From contig NZ_PUHY01000006.1 of the NCBI RefSeq assembly GCF_002967765.1, positions 372,001 through 436,000 on the forward strand: 64,000 bases of DNA, in the 5' to 3' direction. Each line of letters opens with the position of its first letter. Positions within the stretch are counted from its first letter, which is position 1. Under the pieces are notes generated by a model that made no database searches, had not been told where the DNA came from, and saw only the letters and a list, made by a program, of their open reading frames with translations. This DNA comes from Blastopirellula marina. Its GTDB lineage: Bacteria > Planctomycetota > Planctomycetia > Pirellulales > Pirellulaceae. The position numbers were made by a program, and so were the translations under genes. Positions 18,740-26,847 of the stretch are shown here, in pieces.

Positions 18740-19285
18740 ATGCCGAAACCTCAACGCCATGTTGCCTTTCTGCGCGGTATGAACCTGGGAAAACGCCGCT
18801 TACCAATGAGTGACTTGCGTGACCTATTCATCGAATTGGGCTTTGAAGAAGTCGAGACGTTTATCGCAAGCGGTAATGTGATTTTCGCCACGGATGTTAC
18901 CGCCAGTAAACTGCCCGATCAGATCGCACAACACCTTGAGAAATCTCTAGGGTATCAGGTCGACACGTTCGTTCGGACCACGACGGACGTCAAGAAAATC
19001 GGGGCATCCCAATCGTTTCCAGAAGATGGTGACCCAGCTTACACAATCCATGTCGCCTTTCTACAAAAGAAGCTACCCGCCCATCAAGCCGCCGCACTTG
19101 CGGCGATTGCCACAGAGAAAGATGCCTTCCAAGTAACCGGCAAGGAGTTTTACTGGCGATGTTTGGGCAAAATCTCAGAATCAGACGTGTGGAAGTTGCC
19201 TGAGACGAAAGCGATTAAACTTCCTACGCATTCGATGCGGAACATGACCAGCATCCGAAAGTTGATCGCAAAGCATCTCGACTGA
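18740..19285 (+). CDS. DUF1697 family protein
   Basis: 181 aa, the full family length. The signature RHVAFLRGMNLGKRRLPMSDLRD is followed by LGFEEVETFIASGNVIF and IAQHLEKSLGYQVDTFVRT, and the C-terminus is TKAIKLPTHSMRNMTSIRKL. DUF1697 proteins are widespread small cytosolic proteins without a settled function. It lies 6 bp after the single-pass membrane protein and converges with the DUF456 gene 10 bp away. Confidence 0.9.
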   Translation: MPKPQRHVAFLRGMNLGKRRLPMSDLRDLFIELGFEEVETFIASGNVIFATDVTASKLPDQIAQHLEKSLGYQVDTFVRTTTDVKKIGASQSFPEDGDPAYTIHVAFLQKKLPAHQAAALAAIATEKDAFQVTGKEFYWRCLGKISESDVWKLPETKAIKLPTHSMRNMTSIRKLIAKHLD

Positions 19286-19295
19286 TTGCCGGTCG

Positions 19296-19898
19296 TTACT
19301 TCGCTTCGGAAGTCACGGTCACTGTCATCGGTGGCTGCGACTTGAGTTGAGGGTAACCCTTCATATCGAGAAAAGAGTCGAGCGTCACGACGACCAGCAT
19401 AATCACCCCCATCGAAAGCTTACCGACCGTTCCGAGAATGCGGCCGATGAATGCGCCTTTGCCGATATTAAAGCGTTCTTCCGATGTTTTTTGCGTGTTA
19501 TGCTCACCTAGCCAGGCTCCAGCAAACGCACCGAAGGCGCCACCAAGCAGCGCCCCCACCATCGTTCCAATCAGGGGAATAAAGCTGAGAAAGATCGCCC
19601 CGCCCAGGCTGCCAATAAACGCACCGACCAATGACAGGAAGATGCCGAGCTTGCTGCCCCCTTGTTTCGCCGCTCCGGCCGCACCAGCCAGGAACTCGAT
19701 CAGTTCGCCGATCAATGCGATCACCGCCACAAAAATCACGACGGTCCAACTGATACGTGGAAAATAATCCGCCGGTAGAAAGTAGGCATAAAGGATCGTA
19801 AACGCCAGCAGAATCCAGTTGCCTGGCAGCGTGAACAACGTGGATACCCACGCAGCCAGATTGGCAAACATGAGCAATAAAGCAGCGACGTAAACCAT
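19296..19898 (-). CDS. DUF456 family membrane protein
   Basis: 200 aa with the DUF456 pattern: an N-terminal helix, then a hydrophobic LPGNW-containing stretch (LFTLPGNWILLAF). Helices with acidic residues follow (VIALIGELIEFLAGAAGA), then Gly/Ala-rich hairpin helices (GAFIGSLGGAIFLSFIPLIGT, LLGGAFGAFAGAWLGE). These small proteins resemble glycine-zipper membrane proteins and have no established function. The upstream region contains a perfect 12-bp palindrome. Confidence 0.88.
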   Translation of the reverse strand: MVYVAALLLMFANLAAWVSTLFTLPGNWILLAFTILYAYFLPADYFPRISWTVVIFVAVIALIGELIEFLAGAAGAAKQGGSKLGIFLSLVGAFIGSLGGAIFLSFIPLIGTMVGALLGGAFGAFAGAWLGEHNTQKTSEERFNIGKGAFIGRILGTVGKLSMGVIMLVVVTLDSFLDMKGYPQLKSQPPMTVTVTSEAK

Positions 19899-19923
19899 AG
19901 GGTTGGTACTCAGGTAGAAAGTT

Positions 19924-19935
19924 GGGGACGTCCCC
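19924..19935. promoter_or_regulatory. 12-bp perfect palindrome upstream of the DUF456 gene
   Basis: GGGGACGTCCCC lies 26 bp upstream of the DUF456 start codon. It could be a transcription-factor site or a fragment of a dispersed repeat. There is no second copy nearby to support either. Confidence 0.2.
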
Positions 19936-20164
19936 TATTTTACGCAAGTCTTAGCTGCGAACTAGCGGCGTTCATTCAATGAGTCTTCCTTGAGGTCGTG
20001 CGACGCCCCGCTCTTTTTAACCGTTCATTCTGCGATTTATCCAGTACTTCAAAGTACTTCGCTCTTGCTTAGGCAAATCTTCGAGAGCACCAAACAGTTT
20101 CGCCGATTTAACGCCTATTCCACAAGTTCAAGAAAGCCCCCCTTTTGCAGAGGACGCTGGACAG

Positions 20165-20452
20165 ATGACCATCAACGACTTAGAAACACTTCGGCGGCGA
20201 CAGATTCACGATTTACTCTACATAGCCCTAATTGAAATCCGGCAGCTTGGCGGCGATCTCAAGAGTCGCCCGGTCTTTGGCCTGGCCAATCTTCTCCACA
20301 ATGTTCCGCTAGAACTGGAGCAAGTGGCCAAGAGAGAGATGACGTATGAGGAACTCTTTGACTCGCTAAACGTTCGTGCGAAACAATTAAACTGCCAGAA
20401 GTGGCTCGACGACCAAATCAAATGGCTGGAAACACACCGAACGCATCCATAA
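20165..20452 (+). CDS. small helical protein, function unknown
   Basis: 95 aa, with AGAGGA about 9 bp upstream. The protein is predicted all-helical and soluble (LRRRQIHDLLYIALIEIRQLG, LANLLHNVPLELEQV, KWLDDQIKWLE). There is no recognisable motif. It converges on the PcfJ-like gene 27 bp away. The distinct ribosome site and protein-like composition support it as real. Confidence 0.55.
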   Translation: MTINDLETLRRRQIHDLLYIALIEIRQLGGDLKSRPVFGLANLLHNVPLELEQVAKREMTYEELFDSLNVRAKQLNCQKWLDDQIKWLETHRTHP

Positions 20453-20479
20453 CTTGCCAGTTCGAAAGCGGTGACTTCT

Positions 20480-21967
20480 TCATAAGAACCTCGATATTCG
20501 CAAACCCGCTTCGTCCGCCCAGCGAAGTAAGATCGAGCGTTCCTTGTCGTTGAGCTCTCGGTTTCTTCTTCCGCGAGCTTGGCAGATCGTAGGTCCCTGG
20601 TTGTTGACTTCGATGGTCAATGCCTTGCTGATGCCCTCGTGCGATTCGATCTCCATACTCCAGATCGAGCAGTGCCCACTAGCACATGATCGATCGTAAG
20701 TCGCCACGCAGTGATTCATCCTTCGACCTTCTTCAAGTAACGCCCGACTGCTGAGGAGTTCGCGAATCGTCCAACGCTTCCAGTTGTAGTTTTCGAAGGC
20801 GCCTTCTTCGAATTCATATGGTGGAATCCCAGTCGAAGTCCACTCTCGAACTCGGCGATGGGGAGCTTCCTTAACAAGGCCGCGATGCCAATGTTCAACA
20901 CGTGCTAACAGGGACTCCGGCGTGCGTCCTTTCATCGTGAGATTCGGCTGCGTAGGAAGAGCGGTTTGCTCGTAACCTGGGGCTGGCTGAAAGCGTTGGT
21001 TATTTAAGTAATCTATGATCGGACCGACATGCACTCGATCGAGCATTGGGTGGCTAATCAACCAGCGAATCACGGTCGTCCAGAAATCGTCATTTTGGAA
21101 GTTTTCAGCAAGATGAGTACCAAGGATCGCCCGGGCGAGACATTCATCGCCACCCAATCCATGGATCTGCCCCCATCGCAGCGCTTGATCGATTGATAGA
21201 TCATTCGGGGCAAGCATGAAGTGATGCGCCATCTTTTTAGTAAACGAAATAGGAAGATCACAAGTACGAACACTTTGTCCCTTGCCGACGTGCACGTACC
21301 ACTTTCGTCGTTTTGCCGATTCATCTGTCTCGCCGGCAAACCACACTGAGTCAAAGAAACGTGGCACGTCGTCATACTGAACGAAAAGATGCCGCACTAG
21401 CGAGGCAAACTGACGGGTAACACTTCGAGTGCGTGGCTTCCAGTCTTCGACTCCGCGCAGCCACCATGGCGCATAAGCGGCCATCATCGCCATTGCATCA
21501 AGGTAAGTCCTTCCCCACAAGTCGCCGTATTGGATCGCAGGAGAATTATCAAACAACTTAGCTCGACAACGATGAACGTGTGTGATCAGACGAGAAAGGG
21601 CGCCGCGATCGACATGGCGTTCTTCTCTTGGCCGTTTGCTAGGCTGGACGATGTTGCAGAGACGTTGAAGATGAGGTTGGGTGACGTCGTGAATGGTCAC
21701 TTCGTGGCGACAGATAGCCAACAGCAAATCGATTTCCCTACGTTTTTCTTTCTTCTTCGTCCTCAGACGCTGTTCCGCGGCGGCCTGAGTCAGGAAATAA
21801 CGTTCGCGGCAACGAAGCTGCCAAGATTTGTGTAGCTTGCGGCTGAACCCATTTTGTTCGCACCAATCTTGATACGCTTCGATCGACGTTAACCCAAGAC
21901 CGTGAAGATGATTCAGCAGATCATGATCCGGCTGCTCGGCCAGCGTTGTTTCTTTCTTTCGACTCAT
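20480..21967 (-). CDS. PcfJ-like protein
   Basis: 495 aa. The C-terminal half carries the PcfJ-like signature: TIRELLSSRALLEEGRRMNHCVATY, then C-x-x-GHCSIWSMEI, KALTIEV and ICQARGRRNR. This family is named from a conjugative plasmid gene but is also found on chromosomes; its function is unknown. The N-terminal half is basic and helical, with a KKKEKRREIDLLL segment. It is a lone gene with a divergent stretch of 137 bp before the metallophosphoesterase gene. It may derive from a mobile element, but no integrase or repeats flank it. Confidence 0.75.
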   Translation of the reverse strand: MSRKKETTLAEQPDHDLLNHLHGLGLTSIEAYQDWCEQNGFSRKLHKSWQLRCRERYFLTQAAAEQRLRTKKKEKRREIDLLLAICRHEVTIHDVTQPHLQRLCNIVQPSKRPREERHVDRGALSRLITHVHRCRAKLFDNSPAIQYGDLWGRTYLDAMAMMAAYAPWWLRGVEDWKPRTRSVTRQFASLVRHLFVQYDDVPRFFDSVWFAGETDESAKRRKWYVHVGKGQSVRTCDLPISFTKKMAHHFMLAPNDLSIDQALRWGQIHGLGGDECLARAILGTHLAENFQNDDFWTTVIRWLISHPMLDRVHVGPIIDYLNNQRFQPAPGYEQTALPTQPNLTMKGRTPESLLARVEHWHRGLVKEAPHRRVREWTSTGIPPYEFEEGAFENYNWKRWTIRELLSSRALLEEGRRMNHCVATYDRSCASGHCSIWSMEIESHEGISKALTIEVNNQGPTICQARGRRNRELNDKERSILLRWADEAGLRISRFL

Positions 21968-22104
21968 ATTGATGACATACGCGGAGGGGATAGAAAAATG
22001 GTAAATGCAGCTTCGCGGGCTTTGAATTACGAGTCATTTTTTGGTTTCCTTTGGGGAAATGAGAGATTACTTGTTGAGGTAAGACATTATCGATGGAAAC
22101 AGGT

Positions 22105-22920
22105 TCACGGGCTGCGTAGCAAGATGACAATCCGGCTGTCCACGTTTAGCACCTGAGTACCACATGGCAGATCGACAAGTGGCGTTTCCCAATGACAGTG
22201 GCCACGAATTATTAGCGGTGGTGGCAGAACGTCGACAATCATTCGGATCAATGGCGAGCCCTTCAATCCTTGCTCTGGTACGCCTGGTCCATCATGAAGA
22301 ATAAGAATATCGAGTTCATCATGGATGCGACGCTGGAGGCAATCGCGAAAGTGTTGATCACTCTTTCGCTGGTTGCGGCGTGGGTCTCCGACGATGCCCC
22401 CGATTCCGGCGATCGTTAATTCACTTAGGACGACTTCCTGATCGTCAAGGAAGTGAATATTTCTTCCCATTTGGGAGACGTGTTCTAGATCGCTGGCAAA
22501 CGTATCATGATTGCCAGCCACGCCGGTCACCCACCGGAAGCATCGGCCAAATGCCTGCCATACCGCAGTGACGTCGCCGGTACCACCACGTCGATCGAGC
22601 GTCGGTACCGTATAAAAGTCGCCGGCGAGGATCGCGCCGCAACGCTGGGGATCGATGCCTAACTCGGGAAGGATCTCGTTCTCCAGTTCTTCAGGAACGA
22701 CTTCCCCCAACAAACGCGGTGGGTGCCCACGCGACGATTCAAACGTTTCTCGTCCTTGAAGATCGGCCGTCACCACGATCGCGTCGAGGTCCCCTGGCAA
22801 CTGATCTACTTGAGATGTCTGCACCGGCAGCGACTCTCGATAGTATCCCCCCTGCCCTTTTCCCGCATTCAGAAAAGGGATTCGCCATGAAGGATCAGAG
22901 GGTTTAGAGACGATTCGCAC
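22105..22920 (-). CDS. calcineurin-like metallophosphoesterase
   Basis: 271 aa from GTG 22920. Metal-binding motifs appear in order: VVTADLQG (in the place of the D-x-H motif, with His replaced by Gln-containing sequence), ILAGDFY (GD), VAGNHDTF (GNHD), ILILHDGPG and IRGHCHW (GHxH). The first motif is atypical and may mean a changed metal site. These enzymes cleave phosphomonoesters or phosphodiesters; the substrate cannot be inferred. It sits alone on the minus strand with no obvious operon. Confidence 0.85.
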   Translation of the reverse strand: MRIVSKPSDPSWRIPFLNAGKGQGGYYRESLPVQTSQVDQLPGDLDAIVVTADLQGRETFESSRGHPPRLLGEVVPEELENEILPELGIDPQRCGAILAGDFYTVPTLDRRGGTGDVTAVWQAFGRCFRWVTGVAGNHDTFASDLEHVSQMGRNIHFLDDQEVVLSELTIAGIGGIVGDPRRNQRKSDQHFRDCLQRRIHDELDILILHDGPGVPEQGLKGSPLIRMIVDVLPPPLIIRGHCHWETPLVDLPCGTQVLNVDSRIVILLRSP

Positions 22921-23114
22921 GATAAGTACCGCGATCCGAAGGAAGCCTATAGAGAGTTGCTTCCCATTCGAGAGGGCTTGTCATGGAATAAGGTTCGCGT
23001 CTTCAAAAGAAAGAAGACGGAACGAAAGAGGGAAATCACCTTCATTTTTCCCTCAAGAAGCAAAGCGAACCCGCAGGGATCAATTCCTCCACTGACAGCT
23101 GATCGCTATCTGTC

Positions 23115-23561
23115 CTACGAATTCGCAGAAGCGTTACCCCAGACCAACGCGTTAGGGACAATTTCTCCATCGTTGGTTTCGCCAGATCCGGAGTAAGTCC
23201 CTGCCTCGGCTTGAATCACGATGAATTCCATTGGCACGCTGCTTGTGTTGCGAAAAGCCCGAGTCATCTCTGGCGGGCAGCTGAAACAAGCTCCAGGGCT
23301 GATCGGCAAAATATCTTCGCCCGCTTGAAACTCTCCCTCGCCGGTCAGGAAAACATACACCTCTTCGTTCTTACAATGCTTGTGCGCGAAAGGCATACCA
23401 GCCCCAGCTGGACAACAATTCAACGAGACCTCCATACCAGTCAAGTTAAGCTCGCTCTTCAGAAACCGCTTCGGCACCGGGGGCATATCCCGCAGCTGAA
23501 ATCGGAAACCACCCCACTGGTCTAAGGGACCAGCATTTACATAGCCATAACGTTGATCCAT
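23115..23561 (-). CDS. cupin-domain protein
   Basis: 148 aa, a single cupin. Motif 1 is CPAGAGMPFAHKHCKNEEVYVFLTGEGEF in outline, with the two His and a Glu expected to bind metal. Motif 2 is PGACFSCPPEMTRAFRN. It is divergent from the HxlR-type regulator across about 150 bp that contains a 9-bp inverted repeat. HxlR regulators often control a neighbouring small redox or detoxification gene, so this cupin is the likely target (inference). Confidence 0.88.
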   Translation of the reverse strand: MDQRYGYVNAGPLDQWGGFRFQLRDMPPVPKRFLKSELNLTGMEVSLNCCPAGAGMPFAHKHCKNEEVYVFLTGEGEFQAGEDILPISPGACFSCPPEMTRAFRNTSSVPMEFIVIQAEAGTYSGSGETNDGEIVPNALVWGNASANS

Positions 23562-23678
23562 ATTGAAAACTCCATGTCATTTTGACGCGATTGCTTGAGC
23601 CAATCGGCGCATCGAATTCTTTTTAGGCCGGAAACGATGTGAACGAAAATGACTCGACTTCCGTTCAACTGCGATCAC

Positions 23679-23706
23679 CTTACAAAACTCACTTTCATTT
23701 TGCAAG
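23679..23706. promoter_or_regulatory. candidate HxlR operator
   Basis: Inverted repeat CTTACAAAA ... TTTTGCAAG, with 9-bp arms (8 of 9 complementary) and a 10-bp spacer, lies 7 bp upstream of the regulator's ATG and about 120 bp upstream of the cupin start. Size and symmetry fit a winged-helix dimer, so autoregulation plus control of the cupin is plausible. Confidence 0.45.
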
Positions 23707-23713
23707 CGATCAA

Positions 23714-24136
23714 ATGCCAGCCCTTCCTCCGCGTCGATCCAACTGTCCGATTTCGTGTACTCTGGACTTGTTGGGCGATAAGTGGACACTGCTCGTCGTC
23801 CGCGACTTAGTCATGGGCAAGAGCCGGTTCGACGAGTTCCTGAAAGGTCCGGAGGGTATTGCTTCCAACATCTTGGCCAAACGGCTGAAGCTCTTGACCG
23901 ATGCTGGTTACGTAACGAGGAAACCAGATCCAAGCGATGGTCGGCAAGTCCTTTACGAACTGACGCCAGACGGAGAACCGCTACGTGAGCTAGCGATCAC
24001 GGTAGCCCGCTGGGGAGAAAAACACTTCCCGGACGCGAAGATCCCTCGAGAACGAATCTCGCAAAAGTCCGTTTCACCTCCGAAGCAGGATACGCCAAAG
24101 CAAAGTCCGAAGTCACGGAAGGGAAAAGGGAAGTAG
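23714..24136 (+). CDS. HxlR/MarR-like winged-helix transcriptional regulator
   Basis: 140 aa from ATG 23714. An in-frame GTG 23639 exists, but starting there would place the inverted repeat inside the coding sequence. HxlR signature: CPISCTLDLLGDKWTLLVVRDLVMG in outline, RFDEFLKGPEGIASNILAKRL (recognition helix region), and LYELTPDGEPL. The conserved N-terminal Cys that often senses redox or electrophiles is present. The C-terminal tail of about 35 residues is basic (KSPKSRKGKGK). It faces the cupin gene divergently. Confidence 0.9.
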   Translation: MPALPPRRSNCPISCTLDLLGDKWTLLVVRDLVMGKSRFDEFLKGPEGIASNILAKRLKLLTDAGYVTRKPDPSDGRQVLYELTPDGEPLRELAITVARWGEKHFPDAKIPRERISQKSVSPPKQDTPKQSPKSRKGKGK

Positions 24137-24285
24137 ACAGCCAGGTTTGTCTCTGCTTGGCCCCTTTACCTGCCGGGCACCGCTTGCCCGATTTCGCTCA
24201 CCCTGCCGCGTTGTTATAATTTCGCGCCTCGAACCTTTTATCTTTCCCCTGGGCATCGCCCCTACTTTCCGCAGGAGAACTGGCC

Positions 24286-25248
24286 ATGAGCATCAGCGCG
24301 TTTATGGAGAAGAATTACCGCCATTTTAACGCTCGCGAGATGCTAGACGCTGCCAAGACCTACAAGTCGATGGTCGAAGGAGGCGGAAAGATGTTCATGT
24401 CGATCGCTGGGGCGATGAGTACCGCCGAGCTTGGTATTTCGCTGGCGGAAATGATCCGTCAGGATAAGGTCCATGCGATCAGCTGCACCGCGGCAAATTT
24501 CGAGGAAGACTTCTTCAACCTCGTTGCTCACGATGACTACGAGATGTGCCCGAACTACCGCGACCTCTCACCGGAAGATGAATTCCAGCTCCGCGAGGGT
24601 GGCTTCAATCGGGTCACCGATACCTGTATTCCGGAAACGGTCATTCGCCACTTCGAGCACAACCTGCTCGAGTATTGGAAAGAAGCGGACGAAAAGGGGG
24701 AACAGCACTTCCCTACCGACTATTTCTTCCGGCTGCTGAAGGATGGCAAGCTGCAGGAGCATTACCAGATCCCGCCTGAGCATAGCTGGGTTCTGGCAGC
24801 CTACGAAAAGGGAATTCCAGTTTATACGCCTGGCTGGGAAGACTCGACCCTGGGCAACATCTTCGCGGCCCGTGTTTATGACGGTACTTTGTCGACGCAC
24901 AACGTGATCCACCCAGGCACACGGATGATGCAAGACTTGGTGAAGTGGTACCTCGAGCACGAAAAGAAGGGGATCGGCTTCTACCAAATCGGTGGTGGTA
25001 TCGCTGGCGACTTCGCGATTTGTGCAGTCCCACTGATCCTGCAAGACTTAGAAATGCGAGACGCGAGTCTCTGGAGCTACTTCTGCCAAATTTCGGACTC
25101 AACCACATCGTTCGGCTCTTACAGCGGCGCGGTACCCAACGAGAAGATCACTTGGTACAAGCTAGGCAAAGACAGCCCGAAGTACATGATCAACTCCGAC
25201 GCTTCGATCGTTGCTCCCTTAATGTTTGCATACATCTTGGGGCAATAA
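24286..25248 (+). CDS. deoxyhypusine synthase family protein
   Basis: 320 aa with AGGAGA 7 bp upstream of the ATG. Family features are GGGKMFMSIAGAMSTAELG (NAD-binding region), ISCTAANFEEDFFNLV, PVYTPGWEDSTLG, and GGGIAGDFAICAVPLIL. The C-terminal ITWYKLG carries Lys292, at the place of the enzyme-intermediate Lys of eukaryotic deoxyhypusine synthase. Bacteria lack eIF5A, so the bacterial protein is expected to transfer the spermidine-derived aminobutyl group to another acceptor, for example putrescine giving homospermidine. That is knowledge of relatives, not proven here. It ends at a terminator shared with the convergent sheath gene. Confidence 0.92.
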   Translation: MSISAFMEKNYRHFNAREMLDAAKTYKSMVEGGGKMFMSIAGAMSTAELGISLAEMIRQDKVHAISCTAANFEEDFFNLVAHDDYEMCPNYRDLSPEDEFQLREGGFNRVTDTCIPETVIRHFEHNLLEYWKEADEKGEQHFPTDYFFRLLKDGKLQEHYQIPPEHSWVLAAYEKGIPVYTPGWEDSTLGNIFAARVYDGTLSTHNVIHPGTRMMQDLVKWYLEHEKKGIGFYQIGGGIAGDFAICAVPLILQDLEMRDASLWSYFCQISDSTTSFGSYSGAVPNEKITWYKLGKDSPKYMINSDASIVAPLMFAYILGQ

Positions 25249-25282
25249 GCGTTTGCTGCGAGCAGCAACTTCGTTCAACGAC

Positions 25283-25319
25283 AAAAGCTGGAATGGGCGT
25301 TTGCCTATTCCGGCTTTTT
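25283..25319. terminator. terminator between convergent DHS and sheath genes
   Basis: AAAAGCtGGAATgGGC pairs with GCCtATTCCgGCTTTTT around a GTTT loop, with T runs on both strands, so it should work in both directions. Confidence 0.75.
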
Positions 25320-25339
25320 GTATGTTGGAAACTAGGTCG

Positions 25340-26791
25340 TTAGGCTTCTTTCCAGGGACCATGCAATGGTCCACCGCGAAGTGATTGCAGGCCGCGGATT
25401 TGGACGCGGTCTTGGTTCTTAAACGAGATGATCGGGCTCAAGCCGATTTCCATCAGCGCGGCCGACTCCTGATCGGTAAGCAGGTGTTCACCGCAAGGGT
25501 AGGCATCTCCATCGTCGGCTGGATCGAAGTAGAGAGGCAGGTCGCTGAACTGCGAGACCGCCGCAGTGTCCAATCCCCAGCCTCGTTCGTTAAAACCATG
25601 AGCGATTGCGGCACATGCGAGCCAAACAGGGCTACCCCATGCAAGTTGACTTCCACCTGGACTGGATATTTCCTCGAATAGGAAACGCTCGGTCGAGCGA
25701 TACTTCTTACCGTACGGTAGTCGCAATTGCACACGTGGCCACAACCCAGCGATGCTGGTCATCGGCATCTTCATGCGGGCGTCGTTCCACGTTTCATGAA
25801 TCGCATCGTCGGGGTTAAGCCACTGCCCTTTGCGAGCCAGTAATTCGATTACCCCGCCCGCTCCGGCTGCTTCTACCATCGATCCGAATCGCTTTGCCAC
25901 GGTCAGGTCTTCCTCCCGCGTGCTGAACGGAAACAAGCAGCCAACTAGCCCCCACGAAGTTGCCCCGGGCGTTTTGGATGGCGTGATAATCGCTTCAACC
26001 AACCAGCTTTCCTGCCAGTTCTCGGCGCCCAAGGTCTCGTGGAACTGCTCCTCGGTCATGTCGAGCAGGTAGAACTTCAGCTTAGCATGCGTTTCGATTT
26101 GAAAGGTCAGAAACCGCAGTCCATGCCAGTTCATCTCCAGGCTGCGGAACCTCGGCCCGCTTAGTAGCTGCCGCATCGTTTCCTGAATGGCTTCATCGAC
26201 GACGGCGACTAATTCATCCTGACGCGGATCGACACGTTGGATCGCACTGGCCGCAAGGACGCCTTGTATAAAGCCGTTCCAATCTCCGCTTTCCAGAGGC
26301 GAACTTCCTCCATCAACCGATTGCGACAAGACATCGGCAAACAGATCTTCCGAGCCAGGTGCCGCCGCCGAGACGGGCACATCATTAGAGCTAGGTGAAG
26401 CCGAGGTTTCCGGCCCTGTCCAAGCTAACACTTCTGCGGCGGCCGCATCAAAATGTTTGGGGTTCTGCAAGCGGCGACGGAGCGTCCGCAAGTGCTCGAA
26501 GATTTCAAGTTTCTCGAATAACTGGTCAGGCTCGAAGTCTTCGTATTCGTGGAACTCAATATCCTGCGTTTGCCCATCTGAAGACGCGAGCAAACCGTCG
26601 AGTCGAACTCCCAATTGTTCCGGCAGTTCGTAGAGGTTATCGCGATCAACAACAACCGGCTTCGGACTGCTTCGTTCCGCTGCGTGTCCGCTCCCGCGGA
26701 AGTTACCAAGCAACAGCACGTGCAGAGGCGTTTTCTCGTTTACAGCTGGGGTCGAGCGAGCCAGCGCAGCTCCGACTTGAATCTCTGCCAT
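25340..26791 (-). CDS. type VI secretion-like contractile sheath protein, compact TssB-TssC fusion
   Basis: 483 aa from ATG 26791, with GGAGAG upstream; the frame is open further upstream but lacks a ribosome site. The N-terminal part (about 20-140) matches TssB: LHVLLLGNFRG, KPVVVDRDNLYELPEQLGVRL in outline, and IEFHEYEDFEPDQLFEKL with ...LRTLRRRLQ. After a low-complexity linker, the rest matches the TssC core: VDEAIQETMRQLLSGPRF, SLEMNWHGLRFL, LPYGKKYRSTERFLFEE, and LAWGSPVWLACAAIAHGF. In canonical systems TssB (~165 aa) and TssC (~495 aa) are separate, so this is a shortened fusion. It would form the cytoplasmic contractile sheath around the Hcp tube. It is 56 bp downstream of the FHA/DUF4123-like gene, likely co-transcribed. 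Confidence 0.85.
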   Translation of the reverse strand: MAEIQVGAALARSTPAVNEKTPLHVLLLGNFRGSGHAAERSSPKPVVVDRDNLYELPEQLGVRLDGLLASSDGQTQDIEFHEYEDFEPDQLFEKLEIFEHLRTLRRRLQNPKHFDAAAAEVLAWTGPETSASPSSNDVPVSAAAPGSEDLFADVLSQSVDGGSSPLESGDWNGFIQGVLAASAIQRVDPRQDELVAVVDEAIQETMRQLLSGPRFRSLEMNWHGLRFLTFQIETHAKLKFYLLDMTEEQFHETLGAENWQESWLVEAIITPSKTPGATSWGLVGCLFPFSTREEDLTVAKRFGSMVEAAGAGGVIELLARKGQWLNPDDAIHETWNDARMKMPMTSIAGLWPRVQLRLPYGKKYRSTERFLFEEISSPGGSQLAWGSPVWLACAAIAHGFNERGWGLDTAAVSQFSDLPLYFDPADDGDAYPCGEHLLTDQESAALMEIGLSPIISFKNQDRVQIRGLQSLRGGPLHGPWKEA

Positions 26792-26847
26792 GATGACTCT
26801 CTCCGAACAATCGTTGTCCGTAATCAGGTTGAACAGGTACCGAGCGA

